This document shows, one piece after another, positions 33,508 through 39,732 of a stretch of DNA of 41,243 bases. The stretch is from a virus, in IMG/VR virus record IMGVR_UViG_3300044639_000300, positions 1 through 41,243 of that record; one strand, given 5' to 3'. Within the stretch, counting starts at the first letter, position 1. Every line of letters starts with the position of its first letter. A program made the translations under genes and the position numbers. The notes beneath the pieces were generated by a model. It was not told where the DNA came from, did not search any database, and was given only the letters and a program-made list of their open reading frames with translations.

Positions 33508-33554
33508 CCATCGATGGCACAGATTTATATAAAGAGTCCAACGGTGGATTTCAA
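33508..33554 (-). promoter_or_regulatory. Upstream promoter and palindromes, candidate operator region
   Basis: A second promoter-like pair, TTGAAA (33554-33549) and TATATA (33531-33526) with a 17-base spacer, lies upstream of the first. Between and over the two are perfect palindromes CCATCGATGG (33508-33517) and TTTATATAAA (33524-33533). MarR proteins bind palindromes at promoters, so either could be the autoregulatory operator. Confidence 0.5.
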
Positions 33555-33602
33555 GCTCGAAGTGGAGCCAGGAGATACTTTGATGAGTTATCAGCACTTG
33601 CA

Positions 33603-33959
33603 TTAGTACACCCTCAGAAGAAGTTCGCAACGGAAATAGTTCACACTCATACGCAGCCCCCCCGCCTCTACGAGTGCACCCACTCGTCGCAAACCCAAAC
33701 CCTGGATAGCAGCCATACGGTGCTCCCAGCGAGGCCCCAAGATCCTTTCTAAGCGTTCGGCACCAATGCGAAACTCGTTTACATCCCAAGATCGAAGCAT
33801 TTCCTTGCGGATAGCACGATGGAGGATTCGTTCGGTGGAGTTGTAGGATAATGGATCCCCTTTAGATAGGGGTACACGACCACTATTAAAGGATTTTTCC
33901 CACTTTTCTGCATGATCTGAGGGAATCGAGGCGACTGCCCGGGAAGTTCGGGGAACCAT
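33603..33959 (-). CDS. Hypothetical 118-aa basic protein
   Basis: An Arg-rich protein with no family I recognise. The middle (ILHRAIRKEMLRSWDVNEFR, then RIGAERLERILGPRWEHRMA) is strongly helical and basic, so nucleic-acid binding is possible. The stretch AAIQGLGLRRVGALVEAGGL could be a helix-hairpin or turn-helix. Its ATG shares a base with the upstream stop (TAATG), so the two are translation-coupled. It is the last gene before the MarR-integrase promoter region. Confidence 0.65.
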   Translation of the reverse strand: MVPRTSRAVASIPSDHAEKWEKSFNSGRVPLSKGDPLSYNSTERILHRAIRKEMLRSWDVNEFRIGAERLERILGPRWEHRMAAIQGLGLRRVGALVEAGGLRMSVNYFRCELLLRVY

Positions 33960-34180
33960 TACCAGTGTCCTCCCCGAGACTCCATCTCAAGGAGCTTTTT
34001 TTGGATAGTCAACAGGCTCTCCTTGGCCGCATCAATGCGACCCGCCTGTTCAATAATAAGGTCTGCTGCACGGGCGAACATCAGGGAATCAGGGGACACT
34101 CCTAGCTCGCCCCCGTCAGCCTTTGCCCTTGCGCGTAGGTAGTTCGCCGTCACTTCTACAATCGGATCTAGTGCCTTCAT
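33959..34180 (-). CDS. Hypothetical 73-aa helical protein
   Basis: It begins MKALDPIVEVTANYLRARAK and has two helices, the second (GRIDAAKESLLTIQKKLLEM) coiled-coil-like. An AAAGGA site 8 bases upstream of the ATG supports this start. It overlaps the end of the preceding gene by 65 bases and the next by one. Function unknown. Confidence 0.7.
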   Translation of the reverse strand: MKALDPIVEVTANYLRARAKADGGELGVSPDSLMFARAADLIIEQAGRIDAAKESLLTIQKKLLEMESRGGHW

Positions 34181-34319
34181 GCTTCGAGTCCTTTCGATGC
34201 AGTGCCTGAGTCAGTGCCATCAGAGCCAGTTTGTGAGCGTCCAATGCTCTTTCCAGCTCCACGATTCTCCGCCGTAAATGCACCTGGGTAACCACGGTGC
34301 CATCTGGATTTAGTTCCAT
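34116..34319 (-). CDS. Hypothetical 67-aa protein with coiled coil
   Basis: It begins MELNPDGTVVTQVHLRRRIV and has one long helix (LERALDAHKLALMALTQALH), then a disordered basic tail (PTRKGKG). It is the first gene after the terminator at 34391-34431. A promoter-like TTGACG with GACAAT 17 bases on lies close upstream on the minus strand. The ribosome-binding site is weak (AAGGA, 12 bases). The last 65 bases overlap the next gene, whose start has a better site, so the C-terminal tail may not be conserved. Confidence 0.55.
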   Translation of the reverse strand: MELNPDGTVVTQVHLRRRIVELERALDAHKLALMALTQALHRKDSKHEGTRSDCRSDGELPTRKGKG

Positions 34320-34390
34320 TGCAGGGAATTGTCCTTGGTGGTCAATGATTCGTCAACGGGAATGTAAGGGGAATAGCAGATTATTTTGCG

Positions 34391-34431
34391 AAAAACAAAA
34401 ACCCTCCCAAGGGGCGTAATCCCTGGGAGGG
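34391..34431 (-). terminator. Strong intrinsic terminator in the early region
   Basis: On the minus strand a GC-rich hairpin (CCCTCCCAGGG paired with CCCTTGGGAGGG, 34402-34431, one bulged base) is followed directly by TTTTTGTTTTT (34401-34391). This is a textbook rho-independent terminator for host polymerase. It separates the first early genes from the block leading into the lysogeny module. Confidence 0.93.
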
Positions 34432-34492
34432 CCTATCGCATCTACCCTGCTATAACAGGGGATGCTTGGACGGGAATGGGTTCAGCGGGGAA

Positions 34493-34696
34493 TCATAGTG
34501 GCTGCTTCTTTGCCGTAAAGTAGTCCTTCTCTTCACCCACCAGAATCCCGCTTCGATTAGTCAGACCAACACAATAGCCTCCATCGTGAACCACAAGAAA
34601 GCCTCCGAGTTTATCTTTAATGACTTGGTAGGAATCGTTTGCCCAGAACACTTTCTCTCCAGACTCTACTGCCGCTTTAATCTGCTCCAAGTTCAT
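34493..34696 (-). CDS. Hypothetical 67-aa protein
   Basis: The sequence MNLEQIKAAVESGEKVFWAN, then YQVIKDKLGGFLVVHDGGYC and VGLTNRSGILVGEEKDYF, resembles small beta-rich proteins common in phages and some bacteria. I know no function. GAGGA lies 7 bases before the ATG. It is the last gene before the early terminator. Upstream, in the gap 34697-34801, two small hairpins (34741-34761 and 34765-34782) occur without T-runs. Confidence 0.8.
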   Translation of the reverse strand: MNLEQIKAAVESGEKVFWANDSYQVIKDKLGGFLVVHDGGYCVGLTNRSGILVGEEKDYFTAKKQPL

Positions 34697-34801
34697 GGTT
34701 CAATCCTCGGGAATAGATGGGTAGTGCTGCCCTCATCAGTACCCACTATTACGCAGTGGGTATACGGATCTTAAACGATCCGTTTCGGGCTACGAAGGGA
34801 A

Positions 34802-35044
34802 TCACTCCAGCATGGCAGCATCATCGATGGATTCGCATACCCATACGGTTACCCCCGTAAGCCAGATTCGTTCCTCTTCGGTCAGTAGTTCCGGGGAATC
34901 GAGTAGGCCTAGGGCGGCCACTAGGCAACGATGGGCTTCCCAGTGGTCTCCTACCCATTCCCCCTTATCCACGCGGCGAAGGAGGGAATTGATGCGATCG
35001 GATACGGTAGTACTAGTGGCGGAGTGTGGCATAGGGATAGTCAT
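34802..35044 (-). CDS. Hypothetical 80-aa acidic protein
   Basis: It begins MTIPMPHSATSTTVSDRINS and is acidic and Trp-rich in its second half (EERIWLTGVTVWVCESIDDA). I recognise no family. Small acidic early proteins in T7-like phages often bind host enzymes, but nothing here identifies a target. The ribosome-binding site is weak (AGGA about 14 bases upstream). A second in-frame ATG four codons in is an alternative start. Confidence 0.65.
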   Translation of the reverse strand: MTIPMPHSATSTTVSDRINSLLRRVDKGEWVGDHWEAHRCLVAALGLLDSPELLTEEERIWLTGVTVWVCESIDDAAMLE

Positions 35045-35076
35045 GGTATCGGTTTATTCCTGTTTGGTCAATCAAT

Positions 35077-35820
35077 TTAATGAGCAATGATGGCAATACC
35101 GGAACATAGACCACGGCGGCCACTATTCCCGGAGCACAAACGGCATCGGTCGCACTGGGTACGGTTTCCCCCCTCGACACTCGCGGGACAAACCACTTCC
35201 CCGGGAATCATTGCATCCGCAGCTGAACTACGGACGCGGAAGGTGCGCCACCCTTGCGCCTGAGCTTCCAAGTGTTCCGCAGGGGAATCCACACTAGCCA
35301 TGCATAGGTGCCGATGACTAGATGCCGTACGCCATTGATGCGTATACCCCGTATACCCCGATGCGCGGGACACTAGGGAATCCCACACACTCGCCGGGAC
35401 CATTGCCGGATCCCCGTAGGCTCCCAGACGAACGGCGCGGCCTCTGATCATTGCCGATGCGTCACCAGGGGAGACCGTAGGGTAGTTACCCGCAGCGTAA
35501 CAACGATGCACGGCATTGACGGATTTCCCTACTTCGACATAACAGGTGCGCGGATTCAATTCATCGCCCCGATGTTTACAGTTGAAACATATGGAATAGT
35601 CTGCCCCGCTCAATACGGCATCCGTTGGCCGCATATCGGCGCGGAGTATGAATGTCTGCCCCATATCGCCTGTTTTTGCATTGCGGGAATGCCATGTAAC
35701 TATGGCGACGATGGGCGCACCGTCGATAGGGGAGGATCCTTCCCATATGACTGCCCCGGATGAACGAGGAATCTGATGCAAAGTGATAGCGCGCGCCGTG
35801 GGGCGTTCAAGTAGTGACAT
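35077..35820 (-). CDS. Conserved-looking Cys-rich protein of unknown function
   Basis: 247 aa from the ATG at 35820 (MSLLERPTARAITLHQIPRS), which has GGAG 8 bases upstream; the longer frame from 35862 runs through a hairpin and lacks such a site. Cys occurs in clusters: CFNCKH and RTCYVEVG near the middle, HRCYAAGNYP, and a C-terminal EVVCPAS followed by CDRCRLCSG. RLGAYGDPAMVP and CMASVDSP, GWRTFRVR lie between. I recall similar uncharacterised phage proteins with this Cys pattern (DUF7227-like, uncertain). The Cys clusters suggest zinc or iron-sulfur binding. It is the largest early gene. Confidence 0.8.
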   Translation of the reverse strand: MSLLERPTARAITLHQIPRSSGAVIWEGSSPIDGAPIVAIVTWHSRNAKTGDMGQTFILRADMRPTDAVLSGADYSICFNCKHRGDELNPRTCYVEVGKSVNAVHRCYAAGNYPTVSPGDASAMIRGRAVRLGAYGDPAMVPASVWDSLVSRASGYTGYTHQWRTASSHRHLCMASVDSPAEHLEAQAQGWRTFRVRSSAADAMIPGEVVCPASVEGGNRTQCDRCRLCSGNSGRRGLCSGIAIIAH

Positions 35821-35932
35821 GGTGCAGACTCCATCTAGATCGCCCGCATTACGCGCGGGCATCGGTGGGTATCAAAGTGATGCCCATAAGGACCCCTACG
35901 GATTACCGCAGGGATCCGAATGGATGCCACTA

Positions 35933-36238
35933 TTAGAAGTCTTGTACCACCACTACTTTGGAGGAATCACGCTTGGGATCATGCTCGAGCACCGTAGTGG
36001 CATCCCGCAATTGCTTCGGGGTGACCCCGTAGGCGTGTGCTGCATCCTTGAGGGTTTCATACTCGGACCATTCGCACCGAATGGCGACACGGTCGAATGT
36101 AATGGGGTCGCCCGTGTCCTCTGATAGCGCGTCAAGGTGTTCCATGATTAAACGGGCACCAAACCCGGTCCATCGGGCGCATTCATCGCGTAGAAGGATG
36201 TCCATACCATCCTCAACGGATAGGTGTAGCACTACCAT
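35933..36238 (-). CDS. Hypothetical 101-aa acidic protein
   Basis: It begins MVVLHLSVEDGMDILLRDEC and contains RLIMEHLDALSEDTGDPITF and a helix-turn-helix-like YETLKDAAHAYGVTPKQLRD. No family is recognised. The acidic N-terminal half and early position would suit a host-interaction protein; this is inference. Its ATG shares a base with the stop of the 42-aa gene before it (TAATG), so the two are coupled. Confidence 0.7.
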   Translation of the reverse strand: MVVLHLSVEDGMDILLRDECARWTGFGARLIMEHLDALSEDTGDPITFDRVAIRCEWSEYETLKDAAHAYGVTPKQLRDATTVLEHDPKRDSSKVVVVQDF

Positions 36239-36366
36239 TATGCGCCTACTTTCATGGCAAGCATGGCCGCATAGGTTCCATGGGCTACGATGCGATACCC
36301 GTTGCGCACGGTGTCACCCTTGCATACGATTCGGTTTCCGTGTGAGTCAGTTTGAAGCGTGTACAT
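36238..36366 (-). CDS. Small 42-aa hypothetical protein, first gene after the early promoter
   Basis: The ATG at 36366 has AAGGGA 7 bases upstream and lies 65 bases below the early promoter. The peptide reads MYTLQTDSHGNRIVCKGDTV and ends NGYRIVAHGTYAAMLAMKVG-A, a compact beta-then-helix protein. The stop TAA overlaps the next ATG. Good spacing at both ends makes it likely real despite its size. Function unknown. Confidence 0.7.
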   Translation of the reverse strand: MYTLQTDSHGNRIVCKGDTVRNGYRIVAHGTYAAMLAMKVGA

Positions 36367-36430
36367 TCGTGAATCCCTTATAGAGGAGTTGAGTATCGAA
36401 TCCGAATTACGCTCGGCTCCGATGCATTCA

Positions 36431-36458
36431 AGTATAACGAGTACTTCGGATCGGTCAA
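36431..36458 (-). promoter_or_regulatory. Early sigma70-like promoter
   Basis: On the minus strand TTGACC (36458-36453), a 16-base spacer and TATACT (36436-36431) match the host consensus at 5 of 6 bases in each box. It lies between a terminator and the first early gene, so it is probably used by host polymerase just after infection. Confidence 0.7.
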
Positions 36459-36473
36459 CGATCTAGCTGGATG

Positions 36474-36510
36474 AAAAATGATAAATGGGCAACTATTTAT
36501 AGTCGCCCAT
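36474..36510 (-). terminator. Intrinsic terminator upstream of the early promoter
   Basis: ATGGGC..CTAT and ATAG..GCCCAT (36485-36510) pair at 11 of 12 positions, followed on the minus strand by TTATCATTTTTC. It would stop transcripts coming from the metallopeptidase-like gene and from the repeat region, insulating the early promoter. Confidence 0.8.
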
Positions 36511-36863
36511 ATTCCCGCCGGTGCTACCAACGATGCCTGGGGAGGTGTGCTACCAACGATGCCCCGCCATGCGTCCCGATGCCCTACGCGGGATCCATTA
36601 TCCGATGCGGAGCGTGGATGCCTAGCGGATTCGCTTAGGTGTGCCCCGATGCCCTGCCCTTTACCCTTCCATAGTCGCGCGTGATGGCGTGCGTGCGCGT
36701 ATTCGGGCGGGCGGGCGCGTGCGCGGGCGCGAGGCCACCGGCACGGGGGGGAACGCCCCGGGCTCCTTGCGATACACCTCTTCAGACTTTTTCGCCAAAC
36801 ATTTGGGTTCCCCTTGGTTCCCCTAAGAGCCCCTAAGAGCCCCTAAGAGCCCCTAAAGAGCCC
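36511..36863. other. Non-coding repeat region with GC-rich block
   Basis: I find no gene on either strand. The 17-base sequence GTGCTACCAACGATGCC occurs twice (36521-36537 and 36547-36563), and CGATGCC recurs near 36577 and 36648. From about 36690 to 36770 the base composition becomes extremely GC-rich (GCGGGCGGGCGCGTGCGCGG-like). The short tandem array begins at 36820. Confidence 0.6.
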
Positions 36864-36874
36864 CTAAGAGCCCC
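36820..36874. repeat. Tandem array of a 10-bp CCCCTAAGAG unit
   Basis: Five consecutive units of CCCCTAAGAG lie on the plus strand, one with an extra A (CCCCTAAAGAG). The array overlaps the stop codon of the metallopeptidase-like gene. Spacing of one helical turn suggests a protein-binding array. The CCTAAAG-like core recalls the SRL/SRR repeats of T7. Confidence 0.85.
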
Positions 36875-37160
36875 TTCGATACCCCAACCTCCAAAGTGCC
36901 TCGGAGACCCCTAAGGACCCCTCAGCAATCGCTGACTCCACAAGATCTGGATAGGCAGCATGGAGGAGCTCGTGGACGAGGGTGTCTAGTTCATCCTGAG
37001 GCTTCTGCCCCAGGGCTATCCTAATGACTCCTTGGGTGTAGTCACACTGCCCTGCGGAGTCCCCAAGGTTCGGTACGAACCTAAGAGCCCATTTCTTCCC
37101 CCTGACCCGAAGAGTCTTAACGGTCCTCCTCGGACTCCGAGCAGGGTCTCCGCTAGTCAT
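36864..37160 (-). CDS. Small HExxH metallopeptidase-like protein
   Basis: A 98-aa protein. The motif TLVHELLHAAYPDL (about residues 59-72) carries HExxH, the zinc-binding signature, followed by a helix with acidic residues (VESAIAEGSLGVSEALWRLG). Before it is a basic strand region (KTLRVRGKKWALRFVPNLGD). Similar small phage and bacterial proteins have the same VHExLHA and LWRLGYR blocks. No signal peptide is seen, so it would act in the cytoplasm, perhaps on a host protein early in infection; that is inference. The ribosome-binding site is GAGGA, 8 bases upstream. Its stop lies inside the 10-bp repeat array. Confidence 0.7.
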   Translation of the reverse strand: MTSGDPARSPRRTVKTLRVRGKKWALRFVPNLGDSAGQCDYTQGVIRIALGQKPQDELDTLVHELLHAAYPDLVESAIAEGSLGVSEALWRLGYRRGS

Positions 37161-37882
37161 CCTTTAGTCCTCTTAGGTTGCCTCAGGTTCCTCGGATCAT
37201 CATCATCAGCATTCTGATGTGACTTCCATAGGTTCCCTGACAGGAGCTTCTTTAGGTACCCTGGTTCAGCATCATCAGCATTCTGATTTGAGCACCTTAG
37301 GTACCCTTAGGAACCTTAGGTCAGCATCATCAGTTTCCTGACAGTACCCCCTCTAGGAGCCTCAGAACGCCATATTTCTTTCCCTAAGGAAAGCGTGTGA
37401 CCCGGCCCCCAAGTTGCCTTAGAGTCTCCTTATCCCTCCCTAGTGGTCTTCATCCTACGGATGTATGCACTAGTACCTGTTTACCTATCTACTTCCCAGT
37501 CCTAGCTTCTTTGGAGGATGATGATGTCATACCTACAGGATCTAGACTATCTGACCTTAGGGTGGTTGCAGAGGAACAGACACCACTGTCTGGCTCTACT
37601 CACCCCGGGTGGTTGCAGTATGGTTCTAACCTGACCATACGCAGGGGCAGAAACGAAAGTCAGTATCTCCATAGGTCACCGAGGGGGATTCCCACTACCC
37701 CCATGGCCGCTGAACGGCATCTTAAGGAACTTAGATCATCGGTAGCGTATGGACGCTGTGTAGACACAGTATTGACAGCAAGGCTCCTAGGTTCCCCCAG
37801 GATCGATTCTTCCCCTTTGGGCGACCTCTGACCCACCCGAAGGGTTAAAAGGGCACCTGGGGCAACCTAGGAGGTTTAGTCC
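37161..37882. other. Non-coding repeat-rich region, candidate genome-end region
   Basis: No convincing gene is present in these 722 bases. On the minus strand CCTAAGG/CCTAAAG-type heptamers recur, mostly as GGTACCTAAGG or GGAACCTAAGG, at about 37170-37320. Small hairpins ATCAGcattCTGAT lie at 37205-37218 and 37274-37287, with a related TCAG/CTGA one at 37330-37341. A 12-bp direct repeat GGGTGGTTGCAG is at 37560-37571 and 37607-37618, and a CTGTGTAGACACAG palindrome at 37756-37769. It lies between the last late gene and the first early gene, where T7 has its terminal repeats, early promoters and SRL/SRR arrays. Confidence 0.65.
37205..37341. repeat. Three imperfect CATCATCAG hairpin repeats
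   Basis: Each copy has CATCATCAG followed by a short loop and CTGA(T). Copies one and two are 69 bases apart and copies two and three about 55 apart, each separated by TTAGGTxCC-type motifs. The regular alternation suggests an iterated binding region rather than chance. Confidence 0.7.
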
Positions 37883-38167
37883 TTAGTTAGCAGTTCTGAA
37901 GTTCTCACCAAGCGTTGCTGCTTCAGCGAAGGATGTCTTGTCCTCACCCGTGGCGTTTCCCACAATGTGGGGCAGCGTGAGGCACTCACGAAGATGACGA
38001 ACATTTCGGTCAATGGTGTCGTGGAGCTCATTACTGTGTTGACCAGCAGCAACGATCTGATTGATAAGGCCTACAGAATCATGCGAAGCGGAGATGTCCT
38101 GGGCGATCTGCTCGGGAGACCTGGGGATGGCATCAAGTGTTATGGGGATAACTGGTTCTGTGGTCAT
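37883..38167 (-). CDS. Hypothetical 94-aa protein, last late gene
   Basis: It begins MTTEPVIPITLDAIPRSPEQ and is mostly helical and polar (LINQIVAAGQHSNELHDTID). No family is recognised. It starts four bases after the 418-aa fibre gene, so it may be a small accessory or chaperone for that fibre; this is positional inference. No intrinsic terminator with a T-run is visible directly after it. Confidence 0.7.
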   Translation of the reverse strand: MTTEPVIPITLDAIPRSPEQIAQDISASHDSVGLINQIVAAGQHSNELHDTIDRNVRHLRECLTLPHIVGNATGEDKTSFAEAATLGENFRTAN

Positions 38168-38171
38168 AGCG

Positions 38172-39428
38172 TTACCAAGTTGAAATCGCTACACGCTTCC
38201 AAGTGTTGGTAGCTGTGCAGACATAGATGTAGTCGGTGTCGTGAACGATGTCCCCCTTGGTGCCTGTCGCTGTAGCAGAGGCTGGGGTCTTCTGAGTGGC
38301 AACCGATACGGTGTCACCTGTAATCAGCAACGAGCCAAACAGTTTGGTGGATGTTGTTGCAGTTACGCCGATGACAGTTGTGTTAGTTCCAAGCCCAACA
38401 GCACCTTTGCCGATGACGATTGAGTTAGTGTCACCGACAGCGGCAACATCGGATTCAAATCCAATGACTACATTGTTGCTGCCTGTAGTAAGCAAGTCAC
38501 AAGCGTAGCCACCCAATGCCGTATTACCCGCGCCTGTTGTTACTGCACCAAGCGAGTGTGCGCCCACAGCAGTATTGTTGGTTGCTGTTGTGGCAGCATC
38601 CATAGCGTTACTACCGATTACAGTATTTCGGTGTCCTGAACAACTAGCACTTAGTGCCACATACCCGATTGCCGTACTTCCGTATCCATTATTGCCATAT
38701 CCTGCACTTGCTCCAATAGCAACTAAGAATTGACCGCTTACCTTATTTGCAGCACCTGCCGCAGAGCCGATAGCCGTAAGACCAGCACCAAGATTGCTTG
38801 CACCGGCATTAAAACCAATCGCAATGCAGTTTGCGGCGTTGTTGGAAGTTCCTGCATTGCCACCTACAAAAACATTGTTTACGCCTGTGTTAGAAACTCC
38901 TGAACCGGGACCAATGGAAACTAGATTATTGGATTTATTTTGGTACGCCGCTTGATACCCAAACGCTAATACTGTGCTACCCGTGTTTACATCTGCCGCT
39001 TGAACACCAATAGCAGTAACAGATGTTCCCGTGTTGTTGTCAAGCGCAAGCCGACCGATTGCAATGTTGGTATCGAAGTCTCCCGCACCACGACCAATCT
39101 TGTGTCCGTTGATATAGGAGTCTTTAGCAACACCCACACCACCCGCAACAATGACTGCACCTGTGACAGACGATGTCGATGCGGTTGTGCTTGTCCCCGT
39201 AAGGACTCCGCTGAAAGCCCCAGTAGTTGAAGAGATACCGGCGGAGAATGTGTTGAGTCCCGTAAAGGTGTTTGTGCTAAGAGTTGCACCAACAGCTGCT
39301 TCCCCAACTGAACTAACTTTTTCATTGGCCGCGATGACAACTGAAGTCTTCGCTAAAGAAGCCGACAAGCCCTGGAGTCTCCTATTCAACAACCTGGCTT
39401 GCTGCTGTAGCTGCCTATTTGATGCCAT
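38172..39428 (-). CDS. YadA-head-like phage fibre/adhesin
   Basis: A 418-aa protein. A basic coiled-coil start (NRQLQQQARLLNRRLQGLSA) could trimerise. After a Ser/Thr-rich linker (~70-110) comes VTGAVIVAGGVGVAKDSYIN. From ~120 to ~345 there are many short repeats of the type AIG-x-x-A-x-x-x-x-xG-x-x-N-TAIG, such as NTAVGAHSLGAVTTGAGNTA, the left-handed beta-roll of YadA-type adhesin heads. The end (GDIVHDTDYIYVCTATNTWK) matches C-terminal caps of phage tail proteins. No signal peptide is present, so it is a virion fibre, not an exported adhesin. It starts as TAATG on the preceding stop. Confidence 0.85.
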   Translation of the reverse strand: MASNRQLQQQARLLNRRLQGLSASLAKTSVVIAANEKVSSVGEAAVGATLSTNTFTGLNTFSAGISSTTGAFSGVLTGTSTTASTSSVTGAVIVAGGVGVAKDSYINGHKIGRGAGDFDTNIAIGRLALDNNTGTSVTAIGVQAADVNTGSTVLAFGYQAAYQNKSNNLVSIGPGSGVSNTGVNNVFVGGNAGTSNNAANCIAIGFNAGASNLGAGLTAIGSAAGAANKVSGQFLVAIGASAGYGNNGYGSTAIGYVALSASCSGHRNTVIGSNAMDAATTATNNTAVGAHSLGAVTTGAGNTALGGYACDLLTTGSNNVVIGFESDVAAVGDTNSIVIGKGAVGLGTNTTVIGVTATTSTKLFGSLLITGDTVSVATQKTPASATATGTKGDIVHDTDYIYVCTATNTWKRVAISTW

Positions 39429-39730
39429 TAGGCGAACACCCGGTATGGAATGGAGGGTTCAGGGGTAAAGGTAGGGAGCCCCTCGATCACCTCAGGGGTC
39501 AACTCAATCATGGCGCGGATGTTGGTGTGCCAACGGGTGTCACCGGGACTGAGGATGTTGCCATCGATGTCGGTCTTAGGTGGGATGGGGCCTATGTGGT
39601 CAATGGAGATCCCGGCAGTAGGAACCACCGTGACCTCACCTTCGTAATCTGTGGTCTCCTGGGCAAGGCCAGCAGCGATGAGGATGTCTTCCATAGCGGA
39701 CTCTGTGGGGGTGCGGAGCATATAGTCCAT
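39428..39730 (-). CDS. Hypothetical 100-aa protein between the two adhesin-like genes
   Basis: It begins MDYMLRTPTESAMEDILIAA, has a central TAGISIDHIGPIPPKTDIDG, and ends LTPEVIEGLPTFTPEPSIPY followed by RVFA. Proteins with this RWHTNIR-x-LT-x-xP-x-FTPEP-x-PYR pattern occur next to tail fibre genes in other phages, so a tail accessory or assembly role is plausible. It is packed tightly between the flanking genes. Confidence 0.75.
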   Translation of the reverse strand: MDYMLRTPTESAMEDILIAAGLAQETTDYEGEVTVVPTAGISIDHIGPIPPKTDIDGNILSPGDTRWHTNIRAMIELTPEVIEGLPTFTPEPSIPYRVFA

Positions 39731-39732
39731 GT

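Noticed and set aside
36820-36874. CRISPR-like array
   Set aside because: Ten-base units are directly adjacent with no spacers; this is a simple tandem repeat.
37772-37777. Perfect TTGACA on the plus strand as a promoter -35
   Set aside because: No -10-like hexamer occurs at a suitable distance and there are no plus-strand genes to drive.
37397-37831. 144-codon plus-strand frame in the repeat region
   Set aside because: All other genes are on the minus strand, no ribosome-binding site is seen, and the frame runs through direct repeats and palindromes with no protein-like pattern.
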